This document shows, in pieces, positions 45,721 through 57,324 of a stretch of 64,000 nucleotides of DNA. The position numbers and the translations under genes are program-made. Source of the DNA: Rattus norvegicus (lineage: Eukaryota; Chordata; Mammalia; Rodentia; Muridae); the NCBI RefSeq assembly GCF_036323735.1, contig NC_086021.1, positions 154,962,476 through 155,026,475 of the forward strand. The letters are read 5' to 3'. Position 1 is the stretch's first letter. The number at the start of each line of letters is the position of its first letter. The notes below the pieces were generated by a model. It was not told where the DNA came from. It made no database searches and was given only the letters and a program-made list of their open reading frames with translations.

Positions 45721-46260
45721 AGTCCTTTCTGAATACATGATATTCTATTTCATCTAAAAAGTGTTGCAGGGTAAAATGGAAGACTGCAAGCATTCTTCAA
45801 GTTATGATAAAATGAAAGACTGAGACTATTCTTCTAAGATGATAGCAGAACAATGTCATTTCCTGGTCTTAATATAACATATTTTATTATTTAAAACATC
45901 TGCTTAAGAAAAGCAGCCAACTATCCAAAGAAGTGCTGTTAACTGGGGTGGGGTAGAGGAGGTTACTACAAGCTGGGTTATTTAAGGTTCAGGGAAGGAA
46001 AAAGAGCTGCTCATAGATAGAATTTTGCCCAGGTGAAATTCTGAAAAGTAATCATAGATATTAAAAATGGTATCGATTGATATGGCAAATGTTGAAAGAA
46101 GAGTTGGAATTTTAATCTGATGGAGAGCTGCCTATCGAGTTTTCACAAAAATCCTTATGTGGCCTAGGCTCTTTAAGAGTGTTCAAAGGAATTACTTAGT
46201 CTGCTGAATGAAAAATATATAATTGAGTTCCTACCTGCCAAGCCATGTAATACCCAGCTC
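45721..46260. other. Intergenic stretch, nothing recognised
   Basis: Unique sequence with no exon recognised. Confidence 0.4.
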
Positions 46261-46264
46261 TCCA

Positions 46265-46356
46265 GAGTTTAGGTTAGATGACTTGATTCTCAGCTCTCTC
46301 CAAAGGCAGAGAGTTTAGGTTAGATGACTTGATTCTCAGCTCTCTCTAAAGGCAGA
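46265..46356. repeat. 46-bp tandem duplication
   Basis: Copies 46265-46310 and 46311-46356 both start gagtttaggttagatgactt and end aaaggcaga, with one difference (ctctcc against ctctct). Confidence 0.97.
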
Positions 46357-46479
46357 GATATGATCAAGTCCTTATGAACATCCTTCAGAACATATTTGCT
46401 GTGGGGATGTAGGAGAATTGATACAGAGGTTGATCACAGAGTGTCTGAAGTGAAACTTAAGCAAGCATTGAAAAACTTC

Positions 46480-47130
46480 GGCTAAGGTACAATCCACAGA
46501 CCACATGAAGCTCAAAAAGAAGGATGACCAAAGTGTGGATGCTTCAGTCCTTCTTAGAAGAGGGAACAAAAATATTCATTGGAGTAGATACAGAGACAAA
46601 GTTTGGAGCAGAGACTGATGGAAAGGCCATTCAGAGACTGCTCCACCTGGGGATCCAGCCCATATACATACAGCCGCCAAACCCAAACAATATTACTGAT
46701 GCCAAGAAGTGCATGCTGACAGGAGGCTGATATAGCTGTCTCCTGAGAGTCTCTGCAAATACAGACAAATACAAATATGACAAATACAGAGGTGGACTCT
46801 CACAGCCAACCATTGAACCGAGAACAGGGTCCCCATTGGAGAAGTTAGAGAAAGGATTGAAGGAGCTTAAGGGGTTTGCAACCCCATAAGAACAACAATA
46901 CCAACCAACCAGAGCTCCCAGGGACTAAACCACCACCCAAAGACTGCTCATGGACAGACCCATGACTCCATCTGCATATATAGCAGAGGATGGCCTTGTT
47001 GGGCACACCAATGGGTAGAGAAGCCCTTGATCCTGCCAAGGCTCCACCCCACACCCCCAGTGTAGGGGAATGTCAGGGTGGGGAGGCAGGTAGGGCTGGA
47101 TGGATTGGTGGGGGAACACCTTCATAGAAA
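46480..47130 (+). mobile_element. LINE-1 3' UTR fragment
   Basis: It follows the same landmark order as the 3' UTR of the intact L1 and of the copy at 32465: a gagactgatggaaaggccat segment, ccagcccatatacatacagc, gttagagaaaggattgaagg, cagagctcccagggactaaa and gtgtaggggaatgtcagggt. It is 5'-truncated, with little or no coding sequence. Confidence 0.88.
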
Positions 47131-47985
47131 TGGTGGCTTTGTATTACAGAGACTTTATTGCAATTTTAATAAACACATGGATAAAGAACAAAAATAGGTG
47201 ATTGTGTAAAATAAAAATAACAATTTTATTTAAAAATAGATTTACCTATGAAGGAAAATTTCAGTTAAATAGAATAAAGAACTAGATGGAGTAGAGCACT
47301 TGTCTCACATATCTGAGACTTTGGGTTCAATCTCTAGTACTTTAGAAATAAGATACATTCTATTTATGAAATTAGCAAGCACTGAAAATTAATAATATAC
47401 TGGTCATGATGGCTCACTTCTGTAATCCCAGCTAGGCTATGTGAGACCTTATCTCAAAAAAAAGTAAGAATGGAAGGAGGGAAGGAGAATGAGAATTTGA
47501 TGCTGCTGCTGAGACTGGAGCTTTGTCTTGACTAGTGATATTATAAATTGATCTAGCCAACCTTAAAAGGATACAGCAGTGTGTACCAGGAGCAGGAAAC
47601 GAGAGCCTTTGACTTGGTGATTTGCCTTCTAGTAGTATACACTGAGAAAAATAAGAAAAGTATGCAGATTGGGTCCAATCAGTATTACAATAGTTGTATC
47701 AGCACTATCATTATTTAGCTAATGGAAATGGAATTTTTGTGTTTCACCAAATACCAGATATGAAAAACTGAAACCAATAGCTAACAAAGTTTACAACTTT
47801 TCACATAGTATCAGTTGATGTCTTTCTCTGTGTTCCATTTTATACCTTTTAAAAATTCTATTAAGTCAATTAAGAGCATGCTTTAAATCTAAATCTATGC
47901 TAAAATAATTCTTCTACTTAAGAAAAAAGCTTGTAATAAATAGATTAGCTTTATTAAACCACAGGTTTAAAATATATTTAATGCA
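47131..47985. other. Intergenic stretch with a possible B1/ID remnant
   Basis: A weak ID-like piece (47285-47345) and a B1-like piece (47398-47465, ggctcacttctgtaatccca then an A-rich end) may be parts of one old B4-type composite SINE. The rest is unique and shows no gene. Confidence 0.4.
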
Positions 47986-47989
47986 ATAT

Positions 47990-48209
47990 TGTGGGAGTAA
48001 TTCAGTAAAGTACTTGCTTTGCAAGCATGAAGATCTACCTGACTTCAATCACCAGAACCCATGTAAAAAGTCAAAGTGGAGGCAGGTGGATTCCTGGGAC
48101 TTTTGGGGCCTAGTGTAGTAGGTGAATTCTAGGCCAGTGAGATATCCTGTCCAAAAAAAGTGGAGAGCATTTAAGAAACAACCCCAAGGTAGTGCTCTGA
48201 CATCCATGT

Positions 48210-48253
<44 letters not shown>
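47990..48253 (+). mobile_element. B4-type composite SINE with (CA)n end
   Basis: The tRNA-like head (gtaaagtacttgctttgcaa) is followed by a B1-like middle (gtggaggcaggtggattcct) and a catccatgtgtacacac segment leading into a perfect CA run (48212-48253). Confidence 0.6.
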
Positions 48254-48254
<1 letters not shown>

Positions 48255-48289
48255 ACATGAATAGCTAATGAAATAACTAATGAAATTTA

Positions 48290-48403
48290 AGGCAGTTGTG
48301 AGTCACCTGACATGGGTCAGCACAAAACTTGGGAACAAAACTTGGGTCCTCTTCAAGAGCTTCCAGCATTTCTAACTGCTAGGCCATCTCTCCAGTCCAT
48401 AAA
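48290..48403 (-). repeat. 114-bp SINE-derived segment, copy 1 of a near-identical pair
   Basis: This antisense B2/B3-like segment is identical, with one mismatch, to 50473-50586. Both share an internal duplication of the acaaaacttggg motif that the ordinary SINE lacks. The segment has no SINE tail of its own on the left, unlike copy 2. Confidence 0.95.
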
Positions 48404-48649
48404 TGGGATCTTACTGTGATCCATTTCTACAAAATGTTACATTTTGGGATTGGGTTCTGTTTAAAGATGAAGACAAGAATGAAAGAAGAGTAAATATCCC
48501 AGTTCCTTTCTCCTATTGCTCTGTCATCTCTGGCTGGAACCTAGAGGGTACAGGAGCCCAGGTCATACAGCCTAGAGGGACAAGCCTCCTAAGGTGTAAA
48601 GCCAAACAGGGTGGAGAAGAGTGGAAGATAGACCTGGGGAGGAGCATTG

Positions 48650-48975
48650 TGATGGTTTGCATATGCTTGGTCCAGGAAGCAGCATTATTAGTAGATGTGG
48701 CCTTGCTGGAATAGGTGTGTCACTGTGGGCATGGGCCTAAGACCTTTGTCTGAGCTGCCTGGAAGCCAGTCTTCTCCTAGTGGCCTTGAAATGAAGATGT
48801 AGAACTCTTAGCTCTTCCTGCACCATGCCTATCTAGATGCTGCCATCCTTCCTGCCTTGATGATAATGGACTGAATCTCTGAACCTGTAAGCCAGCCTCA
48901 ATTAAATTTGTCCTTTATAAGAGTTGCCTTGGTCATGGTGTCTGTTCACAGCAGTAAAACCCTAACTAAGACAAG
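48650..48975 (+). mobile_element. Rodent non-autonomous repeat, unnamed
   Basis: It begins tgtgatggtttgcatatgct, includes ggtgtgtcactgtgggcatg, gctgcctggaagccagtctt and gcaccatgcctatctagatg, and ends gcagtaaaaccctaactaag. The layout is that of a common rodent dispersed repeat at near full length and low divergence. Confidence 0.65.
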
Positions 48976-49514
48976 CACACAGAAACTGTTAGGAAGTTGA
49001 AGGACAATGATCCTTATTTCTTGTGGGCAAGGATGGTTACTGTTTTTTTCTGCTCTACTGCACAGGCTCAAACTATGCTTCTGCTCATTCATGGTAGAAA
49101 AACAACTTGTGTAAGGGGCTTCTAAACTCTAGGTTTTTATCTTTTTAATCTAGAAGGGTAATAAAACACCAAACAGAACTTAGGTGATTATGGTTAAGAA
49201 TGAAAAAGAAATACAAATATTTGCCACCAAAGATCTTTCCCCTGATCTATGAGAAGAAAATAATTGATCTGGAGTATTTCAGGCTCTGAAGTCTAGCCAA
49301 GAATCTTACCTAATATTAGTTCACATCAGGCTCTTTCTCTGCACCCTTGAATCTCCAGTTCTGCCTCTTTTCATAATGCTGAAACCATTCCACTTCTCTT
49401 TCTTTCCCATTTCTCCACCACATACTTGTTTACATTGTAGTGGCTCCCACTGCAGGTGGGCCACGTGGTGAGCTGGCCTCTGGGTGTTCTCTGCCCACCT
49501 GTTTTACTCACAGT
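48976..49514. other. Intergenic stretch, nothing recognised
   Basis: Unique sequence with no exon or repeat recognised. Confidence 0.4.
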
Positions 49515-49735
49515 ATTTTAAGGTTTATTTTATGTGTATGAATGTTATGCTATACATGTATGTACTCTGTGAGCAAGCCTGGTACTCATGGACATCAGAA
49601 AAAGGGATTGGATCCCTTGGAACTGTAGTTACAGATGGTTGTGAGGCACTATGTTGTAGGTGGGAAGCAAAGCTGGGCCCTCTGGAATAGTATTGAGTGC
49701 TCTTAACTTCTAAGGAATCTTTCCAGCCCCCAATT
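49515..49735 (-). mobile_element. B3-type SINE, diverged
   Basis: An antisense head (aaggaatctttccagccccc) at the right, a ttggaactgtagttacagat middle, and an A/T-rich tail on the left (taaggtttattttatgtgt). Confidence 0.7.
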
Positions 49736-49787
49736 TTTAAAAATTTTGTTTAAAATTATCTTCATCTAGGTATGTAGTTCATTTTTT

Positions 49788-49902
49788 TTAAAGATTTATT
49801 TATTTATTTTATATATGACTACTTATATATGACTACTATAGCTGTCTTGAACTCAGGTTAAGAGCAGTTGGTGCTCTTAACCACTGAGCCATCTCTCCAG
49901 CC
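49788..49902 (-). mobile_element. B2 SINE with internal deletion
   Basis: The antisense head (cactgagccatctctccagc) and the tail side (ttaaagatttatttatttat, then ctatagctgtctt) are present, but the central ~70 bp of B2 are missing, and a short gactacttatatatgactac duplication is seen on the tail side. Confidence 0.8.
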
Positions 49903-50020
49903 TGGTATGTAGTTCATTTTAATAGCTCAATAGGATTCTAGACTATATATGAATTCTTATTATGAATTCATCCAAGTAATAGTATATAGATTTAGGTGGC
50001 TATATTTGTGTATTTAGAAA

Positions 50021-50067
50021 TATGTGTGTGTGTGTGTGTGCACGCACGCACGCGCGCGCACGTGTGT
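50021..50067. repeat. Alternating (TG)n-(CA/CG)n tract
   Basis: There are 47 positions of unbroken pyrimidine-purine alternation with a CG-rich centre (cgcgcgcgca), favourable for Z-DNA. Confidence 0.95.
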
Positions 50068-50321
50068 TTGTAACAACAATCAACTAAAGGACAGCCCATA
50101 AATATGGAAAAGAGCAAGGCAGGGTATACAGCAGGCTTTGGAGGGAGGAAAGGAAGGGAGAAATGATGTAATTATAATTTGAAAATATAAAATAATTTGT
50201 GAATAAAAGAAAATACAAGCTCCTAAAGTATGAAAAATGTATAAAGTCAGAAACTTTTGGTCCCAAATATTTCAGGTAAGGAATATTTATCCTGTAATTA
50301 TTATTGTTTTAAATATTCATT

Positions 50322-50368
50322 GGGCTGGAGAGATGGCTCAGCCGTTAAAGGCTAGGCTCACAACCAAA
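50322..50368 (+). mobile_element. B2 SINE head fragment
   Basis: The first ~25 bases of B2 (ggctggagagatggctcagc) are joined to a short internal piece (ggctcacaacc). Most of the element is missing. Confidence 0.7.
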
Positions 50369-50384
50369 AATATAAATATTCATA

Positions 50385-50586
50385 TTTTGTTTATGTGTTT
50401 GTGTATGTCTGTCAGTACACGTGGATGCCCAAAGACACAAGAGGTTGTCAGATCCCCTGGAACCTGAGTTATAGGCAGTTGTGAGTCACCTGACATGGGT
50501 CAGCACAAAACTTGGGAACAAAACTTGGGTCCTCTTCAAGAGCTTGCAGCATTTCTAACTGCTAGGCCATCTCTCCAGTCCATAAA
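50385..50586 (-). mobile_element. B3-type SINE, contains copy 2 of the 114-bp pair
   Basis: This antisense SINE retains its tail side (atgtgtttgtgtatgtctgt, then agatcccctggaacctgagt), and its head half (50473-50586) is the near-identical partner of 48290-48403. It is the more complete copy and so the likelier source. Confidence 0.75.
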
Positions 50587-51654
50587 ACATCATGTTTGAA
50601 GTTTGTAAAAATGATGAATCCCAAAAGAATGAAAAGCAAATGGAATTGACTGAAAGAAGTTTTGGGGGAAAACTTCCAAAGAATGGTCATATCTGTGGCC
50701 AGGCTGTATCTCTAGTCTAGGCAGAACTACCTGGGTTCAGAGCCGATAGCACTCAAGCAGATCTCCCATGACTTTTTAAAATTTTTTTATTATATATTTC
50801 TTTACTTACATTTCAAATGTTATTCCCCTTCCCAGTTTCCTGTCCATAAGCCCACATTCCTTCCCCTCCCCCTCCCCAATACAGGTATTCTCCATATACA
50901 TCCCCTCTTATTGCCCTCCCCCATATTCTCCTGAACTGGGGGATCCAACCTTGGCAGGACCAAGGGCTTCCCCTTCCACTGGTGCCCCAACAAGGTTATT
51001 CTCTGCTACATATGCAGTTGGAGCCCTGGTATAAGCTTTAGGTAGTGGTTTAGTTTCTGGAAGCTCTGGTTGGTTGGCATTGTTGTTTTTATGGGGTTGC
51101 AAGCTCCTTCAACTCTTTCAATACTTCCTCTAATTAACCCCAAGAGGATCCTATTCTCAGTTCGGTGGTTTGCTGCTAGCATTGACCTCTGTATTGGACA
51201 TGCTCTGGATGTGTCTCTTAGGAGAGATCTCTATCCAGTCCCTTTCCGCATGCATTTTTTAGCTTCATCAATCTTATCTAGTTTTGGTGTCTGTATATAT
51301 ATGGGCCACATGTGTGTCAGGCTCTGAATGGCCATTCCTTCAGTCGCTGCTCTAAACTTTGCTTCCATATCCCCTCCTATGAATATTTTCCCCCTTTTAA
51401 GAATGCATCCGCATTTTGGTCATCCTTCTTCTTGAGCTTCCTGTGGTCTGTAGATTGCATCTTGGGTAATTTGAGCTTTTTAACTAATATCCACTTATCA
51501 ATGAGTGCATACCAAGTCTGTTTTTCGGTGATTGGGTTACCTCACTCAGGATGATATTTTCTAGTTCATTCCATTCGCCTATGAATTTCATGGTCATTGT
51601 TTTTGATAGCTGAGTAGTACTCCATTGTGTAGATGTACCACATTTTTTTTTTTT

Positions 51655-52363
51655 ATTTACTTGAGTATTTCTTATATACATTTCGGGTGTTATTCCCTTT
51701 CCCGGTTTCCGGGCAAACATCCCCCTCCCCCCTCCCCTTCCTTATGGGTGTTCCCCTCCCAACCCTCCCCCCATTGCCGCCCTCCCCCCATAGACTAGTT
51801 CACTGGGGGTTCAGTCTTAGCAGGACCCAGGGCTTCCCCTTCCACTGGTGCTCTTACTAGGATATTCATTGCTACCTATGGGGTCAGAGTCCAGGGTCAG
51901 TCCATGTATAGTCTTTAGGTAGTGGCTTAGTCCCTGGAAGCTCTGGTTGCTTGGCATTGTTGTACTTTTGGGGTCTCGAGCCCCTTCAAGCTCTTCCAGT
52001 TCTTTCTCTGATTCCTTCAATAGGGGACCTATTCTCAGTTCAGTGGTTTGCTGCTGGCATTCGCCTCTATATTTGCTGTATTCTGGCTGTGTCTCTCAGG
52101 AGCGATCTACATCCGGCTCCTGTCGGTCTACACTTCTTTGCTTCATCCATCTTGTCTAATTGGGTGGCTGTATATGTATGGGCCACATGTGGGGCAGGCT
52201 CTGAATGGGTGTTCCTTCAGTCTCTGTTTTAATCTTTGCCTCTCCCTTCCCTGCCAAGGGTATTCTTTTTCCTCATTTAAAGAAGGAGTGAAGCATTCAC
52301 ATTTTGATCATCCGTCTTGAGTTTCGTTTGTTCTAGGGATCTAGGGTAATTCAAGCATTTGGG
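51655..52363 (-). other. 3' UTR of the young LINE-1 with G-rich tract
   Basis: The 3' UTR is about 0.7 kb. On the minus strand the piece equivalent to 51719-51790 is a polypurine tract with many runs of 3-6 guanines, a known LINE-1 3' UTR hallmark able to form G-quadruplexes. An AATAAA lies just before the A-tail. Confidence 0.9.
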
Positions 52364-55300
52364 CTAATAGCCACTTATCAATGAGTGCATACCATGTATG
52401 TCTTTCTGTGATTGGGTTAGCTCACTCAGGATGATATTTTCCAGTTCCAACCATTTGCCTACGAATTTCATAAACTCGTTGTTTTTGATAGCTGAGTAAT
52501 ATTCCATTGTGTAGATGTACCACATTTTCTGTATCCATTCCTCTGTTGAAGGGCATCTGGGTTCTTTCCATTTTCTGGCTATTATAAATAAGGCTGCGAT
52601 GAACATAGTGGAGCACGTGTCTCTTTTATATGTTGAGGCATCTTTTGGGTATATGCCCAAGAGAGGTATAGCTGGATCCTCAGGCAGTTCAATGTCCAAT
52701 TTTCTGAGGAACCTCCAGACTGATTTCCAGAATGGTTTTACCAGTCTGCAATCCCACCAACAATGGAGGAGTGTTCCTCTTTCTCCACATCCTCGCCAGC
52801 ATCTGCTGTCACCTGAGTTTTTGATCTTAGCCAATCGCACTGGTGTGAGGTGAAATCTCAGGGTTGTTTTGATCTGCATTTCCCTTATGACTAAAGATGT
52901 TGAACATTTCTTTAGGTGTTTCTCAGCCATTCGGCATTCCTCAGCTGTGAATTCTTTGTTTAGCTCTGAACCCCATTTTTTAATAGGGTTATTTGTTTCC
53001 CTGCGGTCTAACTTCTTGAGTTCTTTGTATATTTTGGAAATAAGGCCTCTATCTGTTGTAGGATTGGTAAAGATCTTTTCCCAATCTGTTGGTTGCCGTT
53101 TTGTCCTAACCACAGTGTCCTTTGCCTTACAGAAGCTTTGCAGTTTTATGAGATCCCATTTGTCGATTCTTGATCTTAGAGCATAAGCCATTGGTGTTTT
53201 GTTCAGGAAATTTTTTCCAGTGCCCATGTGTTCCAGATGCTTCCCTAGTTTTTCTTCTATTAGTTTGAGTGTGTCTGGTTTGATGTGGAGGTCCTTGATC
53301 CACTTGGACTTAAGCTTTGTACAGGGTGATAAGGATGGATCGATCTGCATTCTTCTACATGTTGCCCTCCAGTTGAACCAGCACCATTTGCTGAAAATGC
53401 TATCTTTTTTCCATTGGATGGTTTTGGCTCCTTTGTCAAAAATCAAGTGACCATAGGTGTGTGGGTTCATTTCTGGGTCTTCAATTCTATTCCATTGGTC
53501 TATCTGTCTGTCTCTGTACCAATACCATGCAGTTTTTATCACTATTGCTCTGTAATACTGCTTGAGTTCAGGGATAGTGATTCCCCCTGAAGTCCTTTTA
53601 TTGTTGAGGATAGCTTTAGCTATCCTGGGTTTTTTGTTATTCCAGATGAATTTGCAAATTGTTCTGTCTAACTCTTTGAAGAATTGGATTGGTATTTTGA
53701 TGGGGATTGCATTGAATCTGTAGATTGCTTTTGGTAAAATGGCCATTTTTACCATATTAATCCTGCCAATCCATGAGCATGGGAGATCTTTCCATCTTCT
53801 GAGGTCTTCTTCAATTTCTTTCCTCAGTGTCTTGAAGTTCTTATTGTACAGATCTTTTACTTGCTTGGTTAAAGTCACACCGAGGTACTTTATATTATTT
53901 GGGTCTATTATGAAGGGTGTCGTTTCCCTAATTTCTTTCTCGGCTTGTTTCTCTTTTGTATAGAGGAAGGCAACTGATTTATTTGAGTTAATTTTATACC
54001 CAGCCACTTTGCTGAAGTTGTTTATCAGCTTTAGTAGTTCTCTGGTGGAACTTTTGGGATCACTTAAATATACTATCATGTCATCTGCAAATAGTGATAT
54101 TTTGACCTCTTCTTTTCCGATCTGTATCCCTTTGATCTCCTTTTGTTGTCTGATTGCTCTGGCTAGAACTTCAAGAACTATATTGAATAAGTAGGGAGAG
54201 AGTGGGCAGCCTTGTCTAGTCCCTGATTTTAGTGGGATTGCTTCAAGTTTCTCTCCATTTAGTTTAATGTTAGCAACTGGTTTGCTGTATATGGCTTTTA
54301 CTATGTTTAGGTATGGGCCTTGAATTCCTATTCTTTCCAGGACTTTTATCATGAAGGGGTGTTGAATTTTGTCAAATGCTTTCTCAGCATCTAATGAAAT
54401 GATCATGTGGTTCTGTTCTTTCAGTTTGTTTATATAATGGATCACGTTGATGGTTTTCCGTATATTAAACCATCCCTGCATGCCTAGGATGAAGCCTACT
54501 TGATCATGGTGGATGATTGTTTTGATGTGCTCTTGAATTCGGTTTGCCAGAATTTTATTGAGTATTTTTGCGTCGATATTCATAAGGGAAATTGGTCTGA
54601 AGTTCTCTTTCTTTGTTGTGTCTTTGTGTGGTTTAGGTATAAGAGTAATTGTGGCTTCATAGAAGGAATTCGGTAGGGCTCCATCTGTTTCAATTTTGTG
54701 GAATAGTTTGGATAATATTGGTATGAGGTCTTCTATGAAGGTTTGATAGAATTCTGCACTAAACCCGTCTGGACCTGGGCTCTTTTTGGTTGGGAGACCT
54801 TTAATGACTGCTTCTATTTCCTTAGGAGTTATGGGGTTGTTTAACTGGTTTATCTGTTCCTGATTTAACTTCGATACCTGGTATCTGTCTAGGAAATTGT
54901 CCATTTCCTGAAGATTTTCAAATTTTGTTGAATATAGGTTTTTATAGTAAGATCTGATAATTTTTTGAATTTCCTCCGAATCTGTAGTTATGTCTCCCTT
55001 TTCATTTCTGATTTTGTTAATTTGGACACACTCTCTGTGTCCTCTCGTTAGTCTGGCTAAGGGTTTATCTATCTTGTTGATTTTCTCAAAGAACCAACTT
55101 TTGGTTCTGTTGATTCTTTCTATGGTCCTTTTTGTTTCTACTTGGTTGATTTCAGCTCTGAGTTTGATTATTTCCTGCCTTCTACTCCTCCTGGGTGTAT
55201 TTGCTTCTTTTTGTTCTAGAGCTTTTAGGTGTGCTGTCAAGCTGCTGACATATGCTCTTTCCTGTTTCTTTCTGCAGGCACTCAGCGCTATGAGTTTTCC

Positions 55301-56191
55301 TCTTAGCACAGCTTTCATTGTGTCCCATAAGTTTGAGTATGTTGTATCTTCATTTTCATTAAATTCTAAAAAGTTTTTAATTTCTTTCTTTATTTCTTCC
55401 TTGACCAGGTTATCATTGAGTAGAGCATTGTTCAATTTCCACGTATATGTGGGCATTCTTCCCTTATTGTTATTGAAGACCAGTTTTAGGCCGTGGTGGT
55501 CCGATAGCACGCATGGGATTATTTCTATCTTTCTGTACCTGTTGAGGCCCGTTTTTTGACCAATTATATGGTCAATTTTGGAGAAAGTACCATGAGGAGC
55601 TGAGAAGAAGGTATATTCTTTTGCTTTAGGATAGAATGTTCTATAAATATCCGTTAAGTCCATTTGGCTCATGACTTCTCTTAGTCTGTCTACATCACTG
55701 TTTAATTTCTGTTTCCATGATCTGTCCATTGATGAGAGTGGGGTGTTGAAATCTCCCACTATTATTGTGTGAGGTGCAATGTGTGTTTTGAGCTTTAGTA
55801 AGGTTTCTTTTACATATGTAGGTGCCCTTGTATTTGGGGCATAGATATTTAGGATTGAGAGTTCATCTTGGTTGATTTTTCCTTTGATGAATATGAAGTG
55901 TCCTTCCTTATCTTTTTTGATGACTTTTAGTTGGAAATTGATTTTATTTGATATTAGAATGGCTACTCCAGCTTGCTTCTTCTGACCATTTGCTTGGAAA
56001 GTTGTTTTCCAGCCTTTCACTCTGAGATAGTGTCTGTCTTTGTCTCTGAGGTGTGTTTCCTGTAGGCAGCAGAATGCAGGGTCCTCGTTGCGTATCCAGT
56101 TTGTTAATCTATGTCTTTTTATTGGGGAGTTGAGGCCATTGATATTGAGAGATATTAAGGAATAGTGATTATTGCTTCCCGTTATATTCAT
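52364..56191 (-). CDS. LINE-1 ORF2 protein (endonuclease and reverse transcriptase), intact
   Basis: ORF2p nicks target DNA and copies L1 RNA at the nick (target-primed reverse transcription), acting in a ribonucleoprotein with ORF1p. The frame has 1275 codons, full length for rodent L1. The N-terminal apurinic-type endonuclease shows LNIN (15-18), QETHL with Glu45, GDFN (146-149) and SDHH (230-233). The reverse transcriptase shows [14 protein letters not shown] (from 473), [12 protein letters not shown] with Asp601, and FADD at 701-704. The C-terminal cysteine motif has Cys1131, Cys1135, His1143 and Cys1148. The start [20 protein letters not shown] is the family start. One oddity is Leu569 in GFILGMQG, where the older copy in this window and other L1 elements have proline. 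Translation normally relies on reinitiation after ORF1, here across a 59-bp spacer. Confidence 0.97.
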   Translation of the reverse strand: MNITGSNNHYSLISLNINGLNSPIKRHRLTNWIRNEDPAFCCLQETHLRDKDRHYLRVKGWKTTFQANGQKKQAGVAILISNKINFQLKVIKKDKEGHFIFIKGKINQDELSILNIYAPNTRAPTYVKETLLKLKTHIAPHTIIVGDFNTPLSSMDRSWKQKLNSDVDRLREVMSQMDLTDIYRTFYPKAKEYTFFSAPHGTFSKIDHIIGQKTGLNRYRKIEIIPCVLSDHHGLKLVFNNNKGRMPTYTWKLNNALLNDNLVKEEIKKEIKNFLEFNENEDTTYSNLWDTMKAVLRGKLIALSACRKKQERAYVSSLTAHLKALEQKEANTPRRSRRQEIIKLRAEINQVETKRTIERINRTKSWFFEKINKIDKPLARLTRGHRECVQINKIRNEKGDITTDSEEIQKIIRSYYKNLYSTKFENLQEMDNFLDRYQVSKLNQEQINQLNNPITPKEIEAVIKGLPTKKSPGPDGFSAEFYQTFIEDLIPILSKLFHKIETDGALPNSFYEATITLIPKPHKDTTKKENFRPISLMNIDAKILNKILANRIQEHIKTIIHHDQVGFILGMQGWFNIRKTINVIHYINKLKEQNHMIISLDAEKAFDKIQHPFMIKVLERIGIQGPYLNIVKAIYSKPVANIKLNGEKLEAIPLKSGTRQGCPLSPYLFNIVLEVLARAIRQQKEIKGIQIGKEEVKISLFADDMIVYLSDPKSSTRELLKLINNFSKVAGYKINSNKSVAFLYTKEKQAEKEIRETTPFIIDPNNIKYLGVTLTKQVKDLYNKNFKTLRKEIEEDLRRWKDLPCSWIGRINMVKMAILPKAIYRFNAIPIKIPIQFFKELDRTICKFIWNNKKPRIAKAILNNKRTSGGITIPELKQYYRAIVIKTAWYWYRDRQIDQWNRIEDPEMNPHTYGHLIFDKGAKTIQWKKDSIFSKWCWFNWRATCRRMQIDPSLSPCTKLKSKWIKDLHIKPDTLKLIEEKLGKHLEHMGTGKNFLNKTPMAYALRSRIDKWDLIKLQSFCKAKDTVVRTKRQPTDWEKIFTNPTTDRGLISKIYKELKKLDRRETNNPIKKWGSELNKEFTAEECRMAEKHLKKCSTSLVIREMQIKTTLRFHLTPVRLAKIKNSGDSRCWRGCGERGTLLHCWWDCRLVKPFWKSVWRFLRKLDIELPEDPAIPLLGIYPKDASTYKRDTCSTMFIAALFIIARKWKEPRCPSTEEWIQKMWYIYTMEYYSAIKNNEFMKFVGKWLELENIILSELTQSQKDIHGMHSLISGY

Positions 56192-56250
56192 ATTTGGATG
56201 TGAGGTTATGTTTGTGTGCTTTCATTCTCTTTGTTTTGTTGCCAAGACGA

Positions 56251-57324
56251 TTAGTTTCTTGCTTCTTCTAGGGTATAGCTTGCCTCCTTATGTTGGGCTT
56301 TACCATTTATTATCCTTTGTAGTGCTGGATTTGTAGAAAGATATTGTGTAAATTTGGTTTTGTCATGGAATATCTTGGTTTCTCCATCGATGTTAATTGA
56401 GAGTTTTGCTGGATACAGTAATCTGGGCTGGCATTTGTGTTCTCTTAGGGTCTGTATAACATCAGTCCAGGATCTTCTGGCCTTCATAGTTTCTGGCGAG
56501 AAGTCTGGTGTGATTCTGATAGGTCTCCCTTTATATGTTACTTGACCTTTTTCCCTTACTGCTTTTAATATTCTTTCTTTATTTTGTGCGTTTGGTGTTT
56601 TGACAATTATGTGACGGGAGGTGTTTCTTTTCTGGTCCAATCTATTTGGAGTTCTGTAGGCTTCCTGTATGTCTATGGGTATCTCTTTTTTTAGGTTAGG
56701 GAAGTTTTCTTCTATGATTTTGTTGAAGATATTTACTGGTCCTTTGAGCTGGGAGTCTTCACTCTCTTCTATACCTATTATCCTTAGGTTTGATCTTCTC
56801 ATTGAGTCCTGGATTTCCTGTATGTTTTGGACCAGTAGCTTTTTCCGCTTTACATTATCTTTGACAGTTGAGTCAATGATTTCTATGGAATCTTCTGCTC
56901 CTGAGATTCTCTCTTCCATCTCTTGTATTCTGTTGGTGAAGCTTGTATCTACAGCTCCTTGTCTCTTCTTTTGGTTTTCTATATCCAGGGTTGTTTCCAT
57001 GTGTTCTTTCTTGATTGCTTCTATTTCCATTTTTAATTCCTTCAACTGTTTGATTGTGTTTTCCTGGAATTCTTTCAGGGATTTTTGCGATTCCTCTCTG
57101 TAGGCTTTTACTTGTTTATTAATGTTTTCCTGTGCTTCCCTAAGTGTGTTCAGGTCTTTCCTGAAGTCCTCCAGCATCATGATCAAATATGATTTTGAAA
57201 CTAGATCTTGCTTTTCTGGTGTGTTTGGATATTCCATGTTTGTTTTGGTGGGAGAATTGGGCTCCGATGATGGCATGTAGTCTTGGTTTCTGTTGCTTGG
57301 GTTCCTGCGCTTGCCTCTCGCCAT
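56251..57324 (-). CDS. LINE-1 ORF1 protein (RNA-binding chaperone), intact
   Basis: ORF1p trimerises through a coiled coil and coats L1 RNA. The 357-codon frame begins MARGKRRNPSNRNQ. A charged, heptad-rich coiled coil spans roughly residues 45-165 (for example QENTIKQLKELKMEIEAIKK). The RRM starts near NLRIIGIEE (179-187), and the C-terminal domain covers about 255-335 with RRSWTDVIQTLREH. No stop or frameshift is present. It lies directly upstream of ORF2 on the same transcript. Confidence 0.96.
   Translation of the reverse strand: MARGKRRNPSNRNQDYMPSSEPNSPTKTNMEYPNTPEKQDLVSKSYLIMMLEDFRKDLNTLREAQENINKQVKAYREESQKSLKEFQENTIKQLKELKMEIEAIKKEHMETTLDIENQKKRQGAVDTSFTNRIQEMEERISGAEDSIEIIDSTVKDNVKRKKLLVQNIQEIQDSMRRSNLRIIGIEESEDSQLKGPVNIFNKIIEENFPNLKKEIPIDIQEAYRTPNRLDQKRNTSRHIIVKTPNAQNKERILKAVREKGQVTYKGRPIRITPDFSPETMKARRSWTDVIQTLREHKCQPRLLYPAKLSINIDGETKIFHDKTKFTQYLSTNPALQRIINGKAQHKEASYTLEEARN

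Noticed and set aside
52515..57103. Plus-strand frames up to 189 codons across the LINE-1
   Set aside because: They are antisense shadows of ORF1 and ORF2.
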